A program made the translations under genes and the position numbers. From Bacteroidota bacterium (GTDB taxonomy: Bacteria; Bacteroidota; Bacteroidia; UBA7662; CANHCV01): 5,280 nucleotides of DNA. Where the stretch lies: assembly GCA_027488715.1 (NCBI GenBank), contig JAIYBD010000068.1:1-5280 (forward strand), given 5' to 3'. The notes under the pieces are model-generated. The model ran no database searches. It saw only the letters and a list, made by a program, of their open reading frames with translations, and was not told where the DNA came from. Below, one piece after another: positions 1-5,280 of this stretch (positions are counted from its first letter, which is position 1; each line of letters starts with the position of its first letter).

Positions 1-1197
1 AATCTCACGGAACTTTCCCAACTGTTGCAGGAACGCATGAAAGCGGCTTCGGAACAGTTGGAATTCGAAAAAGCCCATTTTTACCAAAAAAGGCTTGATT
101 TGCTAAAAAATTACCAGCGAAAATCCATTGTTTTCGGTATTTCTCGGCTTTCAGCCGACGTTTTTTCCTGGAAAATTCAAGAGGGTTTCGCCGTCCTTCA
201 TTTCCAAACCCTGAAAGAAGGTCGAATCATCTTCACCCAAAATTTTCGGATTGATTATCACGAATTGGAAGAACCCGAAGAACCTATGGCCCAGGTTGTT
301 CTGATGCTGAGAGATCGTTATTTCGATGAAAAGAAAGAGTTAATCCTTCAAGATGAACTTCCCATTTTTGGCATGAAATACCAAATTCCTCAGCGAGGTG
401 ACCGAAAAAAACTGGTAGATCTCGGGCTGAAAAATGCGCTGTACGAAGCCAGTAAAATTTTGGAAGACAAAACCAAAATTCGGAAAACCGAACACGCCGT
501 TCTTCAAAAAATTCAGTCTGACTTCAACCTCAAAGACCTACCAATACACATGGAGTGTTTCGACAACTCCAATATCCAAGGAACAAGTCCGGTTTCGGCC
601 TGTGTGGTTTTCCGAAACGCTCGGCCCTCCAAAAAAGATTACCGCATTTTTAACATCAAAACGGTGGAGGGCCCCGACGATTTTGCGAGCATGAAAGAGG
701 GCGTTTTTCGCCGTTACCGAAGAATGCTCGACGAACAACAACCGCTTCCCCAATTGATCGTGATCGACGGTGGGAAAGGGCAATTGAACGCCGCCCATTC
801 GGCCCTCAAAGAATTGGGAATCGAGAAAAAACTAACTTTGATTTCCATTGCGAAAAACTTGGAGGAACTGTTCTTCTTCGGCGATACTTTACCCATTTAC
901 CTCGATAAACGAAGCGTTACCCTTCGCACCATTCAACACATGCGGGACGAAGCCCACCGATGGGGCCTACAAAATCACCGGAAAAAACGAAGCAAAAACA
1001 GCATGAAAAGCGTGCTCGACGACATCAAAGGAATTGGAAAACAAACCAAAGATCTTTTGCTCATGAAATTCGGAAGCATCGAAGGAATAAAAAATGCCGG
1101 AATAGAAAATCTAGAACCTCTCATCGGAAAATCGAAAACGTCCCTCATTTGGACCGGTATTTCGGAGTATTTTGATTCCCAAATTCGACAAGATTAA
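1..1197 (+). CDS. uvrC: UvrABC excinuclease subunit C, C-terminal part (5' end outside window)
   Basis: UvrC makes the dual incisions around damaged DNA after UvrA/UvrB recognition, in cytoplasmic nucleotide excision repair. The frame is open from base 1, so about 398 residues of a protein usually near 600 are visible; the N-terminal GIY-YIG nuclease lies upstream. Numbering codons from base 1, a UVR motif that binds UvrB spans about residues 8-42 (ERMKAASEQLEFEKA). The RNase H-like endonuclease domain that makes the 5' cut follows: ECFDNSNIQGT with D188, GPDDFASM at 224-231, VIDGGKGQL with D256, and RDEAHR with H319. These match the conserved acidic residues and histidine of the family. A helix-hairpin-helix DNA-binding pair lies at about 338-378 (IKGIGKQT, then a second hairpin ending LIGKSKT). 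The stop is TAA at 1195-1197. No frameshift or missing catalytic residue is seen. Any internal ATG is not the true start, because homology continues to the window edge. Confidence 0.97.
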   Translation, partial: NLTELSQLLQERMKAASEQLEFEKAHFYQKRLDLLKNYQRKSIVFGISRLSADVFSWKIQEGFAVLHFQTLKEGRIIFTQNFRIDYHELEEPEEPMAQVVLMLRDRYFDEKKELILQDELPIFGMKYQIPQRGDRKKLVDLGLKNALYEASKILEDKTKIRKTEHAVLQKIQSDFNLKDLPIHMECFDNSNIQGTSPVSACVVFRNARPSKKDYRIFNIKTVEGPDDFASMKEGVFRRYRRMLDEQQPLPQLIVIDGGKGQLNAAHSALKELGIEKKLTLISIAKNLEELFFFGDTLPIYLDKRSVTLRTIQHMRDEAHRWGLQNHRKKRSKNSMKSVLDDIKGIGKQTKDLLLMKFGSIEGIKNAGIENLEPLIGKSKTSLIWTGISEYFDSQIRQD

Positions 1198-1219
1198 TCC
1201 GCTTAACCGAATAACTCGG

Positions 1220-1227
1220 TATCTTTG
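1220..1227 (+). promoter_or_regulatory. Bacteroidetes-type -7 element (TATCTTTG) of the lyase gene
   Basis: TATCTTTG fits the TAnnTTTG -7 consensus used by the Bacteroidota primary sigma factor. It ends four bases before the ATG at 1232, so transcription would begin at or within a few bases of the start codon. The same ten bases, TATCTTTGAA, recur ahead of the dsbD start. I see no good TTTG/TTG -33 box at the expected distance upstream, which lies at the end of uvrC. A five-base inverted repeat (ACCGA/TCGGT, 1206-1220) abuts the element; its meaning is unknown. Confidence 0.55.
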
Positions 1228-1231
1228 AATC

Positions 1232-3346
1232 ATGGCGCCTTCCATCAAACAAATTCTCTCTTATCCTCCACATATCTTGGCACAAAAAGCCATTTCCCAC
1301 TTCAAACAAGCGTGGAAAAACCGTCAAGAACGTCCGCATTATTGCTTAAACGAGCACCGACATCCTTCGGAAAACAACCCTATTTTTTCCTCTTATTTTT
1401 CGAAACCTCCAGCGTATTGCCAGTCTATCGAGCGGTCCACCGCCGAGTACCTATTGAACATGTACCGCCATCATCGGTTCGATTTGTTGGGGAGCGGATG
1501 GGTCACCGTAGATTATTTCACACCCAGCCCCGGTTTGGAAGATATCCAAATTCACGGTGAATTGGGGGCTTTTGAGCTGGATGATGAAGGGCGTTGGTTG
1601 GAACGAGTGATCAACCAAGAACACTTGGAGGTATCTCAGCAATATTGGAAAATCATTCGCAGCCTTCAACCCGATTACTCGCCCATCGATTGGCAACGCG
1701 ACTTCAAATCGGGCTACCGATGGTCGGCCAAAGTGTGGGGAAAAGACAGCCGAAAACACTCCGACTTTGTTTTAGGGGCCGATTTAAAATGCCCTTGGGA
1801 ACTGAGTCGTTTGCAGCATTTGCCGAAAATGGCCGCCTTCGCTCACCTTTTTCCCGATCTCGCCGATGCGGCCTTCTTGGAATTTCAATGCCAAGTCCTC
1901 GATTTTTTCATGGCGAATCCACCCTCCATGGGCGTAAACAACAACTGCGCCATGGATATGGGCATTCGAGCAACCAATATTCTTCTCGCTTTCGATTTAT
2001 TTTCCAATCTCCCCCAAAGCGCCAGCTTTCATCCCGAATTCTTGGGAATTCTTCATCAAAATCTTCTTTTGTTGGGGAAAACCATTTTGGAAGATGTAGA
2101 ATATCGTGAAGGGCTCACCTCCAATCATTATTTAGGTAATGTGGCAGGTATGGCATGGCTGGGCGCTTATTTACCATTGAATCATTCCGTTCAATCCTGG
2201 CTGATTTTTGCTGCTGACGCTTTGGTGGTAGAAATGCAACGTCAATTTTTCGCCGATGGAGGAAACTTCGAAGGATCTACCTCTTACCATCGTTTAAGTG
2301 CAGAAATGATGGCGTGGAGTGCCTACATCATGGATAAGCTACCCATAGAAAAGAGAGAAGCGCTCCTTCAGCCCGTAAAAAAATGGCCTTATGCCGTGCC
2401 CATCTCCAGAAAAGGTGCCCAATGGGTTCATCCGCAATTGCCCCACATTTTTCCGGCACCTTTCTACGAACGATTGCAGCGAGCTCGCCAAATGAGTGTT
2501 GACTTGCAACATACCAACGGGCAAATCGCTCAATTTGGCGATAACGACAGTGGCCGATTTGTACACTTGTGGCCCATTGGGCAAATGATTTCCGGAAAAG
2601 AGGCCCAACAGAAGTACCTGCATCTGCAAAACTATTTCAATCAATATTCCTCTGAAGAAGATTTCTGGGATGAAGACTCGCTACGCCACGATGAACTAAC
2701 GACCTGGATTCCTGAAGGAAATTTTGAACCATCATTGCCCAACAAGCCAAGCCAAATTCCAACTTTCGACACCCACCAAAAGGAATCCATCCTTGCGGAA
2801 TTCGACGAAAAACCAACCGTTTCCTTGGTGTGCTACCCCCACTTTGGCTTATTCGGTTGGAAAACTGAACGAATGAGCCTTTTTGTTTCAGCGATCCACA
2901 ATCGAGACGGGCAACATTTCCATTGGGGACACGTTCATAACGATAAATTGAGTTTTGAACTTTTTGTCGATGGAAAACCCATCATTCAAGATGGTGGAAC
3001 TTACTTGTATACCCCTCTTCCACACCGTAGAAACGAATTTCGAAGCGTTCAAGCCCACCACGGAATTGTGGTAGATGACCTCGAACCGAATCGGTGGGAG
3101 GACGGCAAACGAGGGCTTTTTCGCATGGAACGGGAAACAAAACTAGAGATCTTGGAAGTGAACGAAGCCACCCTTTCCTTCTACTTGGAACACCGAAATG
3201 TGAAATGGAAACGTACTTTCTTTTGGGAAAACGGTGTTTTAAAACTGAAAGACGAATCGAATTTGCCATTTAACTATCCGCAATTTGCCTTTTATTCCTC
3301 CGGATACGGAAAAAGGGAACCAAAACTGTCGCAAAATCTATTGTAA
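1232..3346 (+). CDS. Heparinase II/III family protein (polysaccharide lyase-like, no signal peptide)
   Basis: This 704-residue protein resembles heparinase II/III-like lyases, which cleave uronic-acid polysaccharides by beta-elimination; the actual substrate cannot be read from sequence. An N-terminal alpha/alpha toroid covers roughly residues 90-400, with family-type motifs GVNNNCAMDMGIRATN (234-249), SNHYLGNVAG (297-306) and DGGNFEGSTSYHR (342-354). A GDNDSGR motif lies at 436-442. The C-terminal beta-sandwich carries HFHWGHVHNDKLSFEL (562-577), then DGGTYLYT and NEFRSVQAHH (601-610). Likely catalytic residues are N298, Y352, H564 and H609. Their pairwise spacings (54 and 45) agree with the Asn-Tyr and His-His spacing I recall for characterised heparinase III enzymes, which an alignment should confirm. 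The N-terminus (MAPSIKQILSYPPHI) has no hydrophobic signal segment, so the protein looks cytoplasmic, unlike secreted degradative lyases; relatives of this kind often sit in capsule or O-antigen loci. The end, just after GYGKREP, is slightly abrupt. The ATG follows a -7 element by four bases and has no Shine-Dalgarno. Confidence 0.92.
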   Translation: MAPSIKQILSYPPHILAQKAISHFKQAWKNRQERPHYCLNEHRHPSENNPIFSSYFSKPPAYCQSIERSTAEYLLNMYRHHRFDLLGSGWVTVDYFTPSPGLEDIQIHGELGAFELDDEGRWLERVINQEHLEVSQQYWKIIRSLQPDYSPIDWQRDFKSGYRWSAKVWGKDSRKHSDFVLGADLKCPWELSRLQHLPKMAAFAHLFPDLADAAFLEFQCQVLDFFMANPPSMGVNNNCAMDMGIRATNILLAFDLFSNLPQSASFHPEFLGILHQNLLLLGKTILEDVEYREGLTSNHYLGNVAGMAWLGAYLPLNHSVQSWLIFAADALVVEMQRQFFADGGNFEGSTSYHRLSAEMMAWSAYIMDKLPIEKREALLQPVKKWPYAVPISRKGAQWVHPQLPHIFPAPFYERLQRARQMSVDLQHTNGQIAQFGDNDSGRFVHLWPIGQMISGKEAQQKYLHLQNYFNQYSSEEDFWDEDSLRHDELTTWIPEGNFEPSLPNKPSQIPTFDTHQKESILAEFDEKPTVSLVCYPHFGLFGWKTERMSLFVSAIHNRDGQHFHWGHVHNDKLSFELFVDGKPIIQDGGTYLYTPLPHRRNEFRSVQAHHGIVVDDLEPNRWEDGKRGLFRMERETKLEILEVNEATLSFYLEHRNVKWKRTFFWENGVLKLKDESNLPFNYPQFAFYSSGYGKREPKLSQNLL

Positions 3347-3354
3347 GACCATTG

Positions 3355-3362
3355 TATCTTTG
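3355..3362 (+). promoter_or_regulatory. Bacteroidetes-type -7 element (TATCTTTG) of dsbD
   Basis: A second TATCTTTG lies in the 23-base gap between the lyase stop and the dsbD ATG, ending seven bases before the start codon. With its flanking AA it is identical over ten bases to the element at 1220-1229. The predicted 5' leader is zero to a few bases. No convincing -33 box is visible upstream, where the sequence is the end of the lyase gene. Its presence argues that dsbD has its own transcript and does not depend solely on read-through. Confidence 0.55.
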
Positions 3363-3369
3363 AACATCT

Positions 3370-3423
3370 ATGAAAAAATTTCTGACTTTCCTCTTCTTAG
3401 GTTTGGGATTATTCACCCAGGCA
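3370..3423 (+). other. Signal peptide of DsbD
   Basis: Residues 1-18 show a classic Sec signal: MKK, a hydrophobic core FLTFLFLGLGLF, then TQA with likely cleavage before Q19. This places the two following domains in the periplasm. The exact cleavage site is inferred by eye. Confidence 0.8.
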
Positions 3424-5262
3424 CAAATTGTTGAGCCGGTAAAATGGTCGTATTCGGTTGAATCGGTTAGTGCCGATCGAGCAAAATTGATCTTCAAGGC
3501 CAAAATTCAAAAAGGATGGCACTTGTATGCGTTGAAATTGAAATCGGATTTGGGAGTTCCAACGGTTTTCACGTTCAATGAAGGAAAATTTCGGTTGTTG
3601 GGAAAGGTGAAAGAAGAAACACCTGTGATCGAAAAAATGGATCCTGCTGTTGGGGAAACCATGCGATTTTTCGAAAATGAAGCGGTTTTTTCCCAACTTG
3701 TTCAATTCACTGAACCGGGAACAGCCACAGGAGAAGTAGAATTCATGGTGTGCGATGACAGCCGTTGCTTGCCGCCAACTCGGGAAGCGTTTTCCTTGAA
3801 TTTCGGAGGGGCATCCACCCCCACGGCCACCAACGATCACAGCAATACTTCGGCAGGAATGAACATGGCCGATCCGGTGAAATGGTCTTTTTCCTTCAAC
3901 AAAACCAGTGATACTACCGGAGAATGGGTTGCTAAAGCACGCATTCAACCCAAGTGGCACCTGTATTCCCAAAACATTCAAAAAGGCGGTCCAGAACCCA
4001 CCGAAATTACCTTCGAAAAAGGAGAAGGAATTCAAATCCAGGGAAAAGCCATCGAATCGGGTGGATTGCATAAAACCCAAGATCCTGTTTTCAATATGCC
4101 GTTGGCTTTCTTCGAAAAAGAAGCCATTTTCACCCAAAAAATCAAGTTTTCATCCAAATCAACCTCACTCAAGGGAAGCATTCATTACATGGTTTGCGAC
4201 GACAAACAATGCATGCCGCCCACCGACATCAGCTTTTCGATCAACCTATCTACGGGTGAAGCCAAAGAAACCACCCAGGAGCTCTTGAGCGATGCGCCCC
4301 AAGTGAAAGACGGGGTTATTCCCAACATGTCTTCCATCGATTTATCCAAACCCCTTGCTCAGTGCGATACCTTGAGTACCGACACCACCAGCGATGGAAA
4401 ATCGGGAGGAACCATCTTTTTATTGGGCTTTTTAGGTGGATTGATTGCGTTGCTCACGCCCTGCGTTTTTCCCATGATTCCCATGACGGTGAGCTTTTTC
4501 ACCAAAGGTGGTCGCGATCCGAAAAAAGGATTTAAACAAGCTTCCATTTACGGATTTTTTATCTTCATGATTTACGTTTTGTTGAGTCTTCCATTCCATT
4601 TCTTGGATTCGATTGAGCCAGAAATTTTAAATAATATCTCCACGAACGTTTGGCTCAACTTGGTGTTTTTTGTCATTTTCGTGGTGTTTGCCATCAGCTT
4701 TTTCGGTTATTTTGAAATCACCTTGCCCAGTGGCATTGCCAATAAAGTTGACCAAAAAAGCGATGCTGGTGGTTTAATCGGGTCCTTTTTCATGGCGCTC
4801 ACCTTGGCCATTGTATCGTTCTCGTGTACGGGTCCAATTTTGGGCTCGCTCTTGGTCGGCTCCATTTCAAAAGACGGGGGTGCATTCCAATTAACGTTAG
4901 GGATGGCCGGTTTCGGCTTGGCGTTAGCCCTTCCGTTTACCTTGTTCGCCGCCTTCCCGGGATTGATGAAAAAACTGCCCCAGAGCGGCGGTTGGATGAG
5001 TAAACTTAAAGTCATCCTCGGATTTTTGGAAGTGGCCTTGGCCTTGAAATTTTTGTCGAATGCCGACTTGGTGGCTCACTGGGACGCCATTAAATACGAA
5101 TTATTTTTAGGCGTTTGGGCCTTGATCGCTTTGGCTATGGCACTTTACGCCTTCGGAGTAATCAAGTTCCCGCACGACGATAAAGGGGAAAAACACGGTT
5201 GGAAATGGAAAACATTTGGGGTTATTCTTTTGGGTGTAACCGTTTATTTCCTCTCTGGATAA
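3370..5262 (+). CDS. dsbD: DsbD-type thiol:disulfide interchange protein, thioredoxin domain absent
   Basis: DsbD moves electrons from cytoplasmic thioredoxin across the inner membrane to periplasmic disulfide partners and cytochrome c maturation. The 630-residue product has a signal peptide (1-18), two tandem DsbD-alpha/DsbC-like periplasmic domains (about 23-145 and 169-293), a linker with C332, then a DsbD/CcdA membrane domain. I see eight hydrophobic segments, near 348-376, 391-413, 428-448, 468-495, 506-531, 546-564, 577-598 and 615-630. The membrane redox pair is C365 (LTPCVFPMIPM) and C486 (FSCTGPILG), 121 residues apart, as expected for DsbD. Each periplasmic domain has its own cysteine pair: C128/C133 and C276/C281. 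Full-length DsbD continues after the eighth helix into a thioredoxin fold with CxxC. Here the frame ends at TAA (5260-5262), just as that helix finishes, and the sequence becomes poly-A. So it is either a truncated variant or a gene cut by an assembly edge. The start is supported by the signal peptide and by the -7 element upstream. Confidence 0.93.
   Translation: MKKFLTFLFLGLGLFTQAQIVEPVKWSYSVESVSADRAKLIFKAKIQKGWHLYALKLKSDLGVPTVFTFNEGKFRLLGKVKEETPVIEKMDPAVGETMRFFENEAVFSQLVQFTEPGTATGEVEFMVCDDSRCLPPTREAFSLNFGGASTPTATNDHSNTSAGMNMADPVKWSFSFNKTSDTTGEWVAKARIQPKWHLYSQNIQKGGPEPTEITFEKGEGIQIQGKAIESGGLHKTQDPVFNMPLAFFEKEAIFTQKIKFSSKSTSLKGSIHYMVCDDKQCMPPTDISFSINLSTGEAKETTQELLSDAPQVKDGVIPNMSSIDLSKPLAQCDTLSTDTTSDGKSGGTIFLLGFLGGLIALLTPCVFPMIPMTVSFFTKGGRDPKKGFKQASIYGFFIFMIYVLLSLPFHFLDSIEPEILNNISTNVWLNLVFFVIFVVFAISFFGYFEITLPSGIANKVDQKSDAGGLIGSFFMALTLAIVSFSCTGPILGSLLVGSISKDGGAFQLTLGMAGFGLALALPFTLFAAFPGLMKKLPQSGGWMSKLKVILGFLEVALALKFLSNADLVAHWDAIKYELFLGVWALIALAMALYAFGVIKFPHDDKGEKHGWKWKTFGVILLGVTVYFLSG
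3436..3804 (+). repeat. DsbD-alpha-like domain, copy 1 of 2
   Basis: Residues 23-145 of DsbD begin PVKWSYSV, contain IQKGWHLYA (46-54), AxFSQ-type strands, and end with VCDDSRCLPPT (127-137) and FSLNF. The pattern is collinear with copy 2, offset by 146 residues at PVKW and WHLY and by 148 at the cysteines. The cysteine pair C128/C133 is kept, so the domain could be redox active. It lacks the GGPEPT segment that copy 2 has after WHLY and appears to be the more diverged copy. The similarity is at protein level; the DNA copies have drifted, so the duplication is old. Confidence 0.85.
3874..4248 (+). repeat. DsbD-alpha-like domain, copy 2 of 2
   Basis: Residues 169-293 of DsbD begin PVKWSFSF, contain IQPKWHLYSQ (192-201) and GGPEPTEITFE, then FFEKEAIFTQ and MVCDDKQCMPPT with C276/C281. 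This copy looks like the standard single N-terminal domain of Bacteroidota DsbD proteins and sits next to the membrane domain, so it is the better candidate for the usual periplasmic electron-accepting domain. Confidence 0.88.
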
Positions 5263-5277
5263 AAAAAAAAAAAAAAA
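5261..5277. repeat. 17-base poly-A run at the end of the dsbD frame
   Basis: Seventeen consecutive A bases follow T5260, with TCG closing the window. The first two A bases complete the TAA stop of dsbD. Nothing else in the window approaches this homopolymer length. It could be a real low-complexity tract or an artefact of a contig or read end. It is not a convincing terminator: there is no GC-rich stem before it, and on the + strand the tract is A, not T. Confidence 0.9.
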
Positions 5278-5280
5278 TCG

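Noticed and set aside
1206..1220. ACCGA-ATAAC-TCGGT hairpin after uvrC as a terminator
   Set aside because: The stem is only five base pairs and is not followed by a real T tract, so it cannot be supported as an intrinsic terminator.
1594..2109. 171-codon + strand frame inside the lyase gene, with others at 1225-1560 and 3908-4288
   Set aside because: All are out-of-frame shadows of strongly conserved genes, rich in Ser, Pro and Arg, with no motif and no start signals of their own.
3409..4137. 242-codon open frame on the - strand opposite the DsbD periplasmic domains
   Set aside because: It lies wholly inside dsbD, its translation shows no recognisable domain, and its composition is what is expected from the complement of a real coding frame.
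1..5262. Three genes as one functional system or defence island
   Set aside because: UvrC, a lyase-like protein and DsbD have unrelated known roles, the two downstream genes have their own promoter-like elements, and no mobile or defence hallmark is present.
5261..5277. Poly-A run as a slippage site rescuing full-length DsbD
   Set aside because: The TAA stop uses the first two A bases of the run, so slippage within the run happens after the stop and cannot bypass it.

Overview
The window holds three genes, all on the + strand and tightly spaced: the 3' two-thirds of uvrC (bases 1-1197, cut by the window's left edge), a complete heparinase II/III-like polysaccharide lyase gene (1232-3346), and a dsbD-type transmembrane disulfide reductase gene (3370-5262). 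The dsbD frame stops at a 17-base A run at the right edge. Gaps between genes are only 34 and 23 bases, and no stretch over 300 bases lacks a gene. I see no RNA genes, CRISPR arrays, insertion sequences or attachment sites.

The organism is most likely a member of the Bacteroidota, plausibly a Flavobacteriales-like lineage. The evidence is the DsbD sequence style (a signal peptide ending in QAQ, PVKW and WHLY motifs, VCDDxxCxPPT), the Bacteroidetes-type -7 promoter element TAnnTTTG just ahead of two start codons, and the absence of Shine-Dalgarno sequences. The class-level placement is a guess.

The genes do not form an obvious pathway. UvrC does nucleotide excision repair in the cytoplasm. 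The lyase-like protein has no visible signal peptide and resembles the heparinase II/III proteins often found with bacterial surface-polysaccharide genes. DsbD carries reducing power across the inner membrane. The two downstream genes each have their own promoter-like element with an identical ten-base core, so they are probably transcribed separately despite the tight packing.

The points most worth a second look are the tandem duplication of the periplasmic sensor/redox domain in DsbD, the loss of the expected C-terminal thioredoxin domain exactly at a poly-A run (natural truncation or contig-end artefact), and the two promoter elements placed so close to ATG that the mRNAs should be leaderless or nearly so. 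I found no convincing new multi-gene system here.
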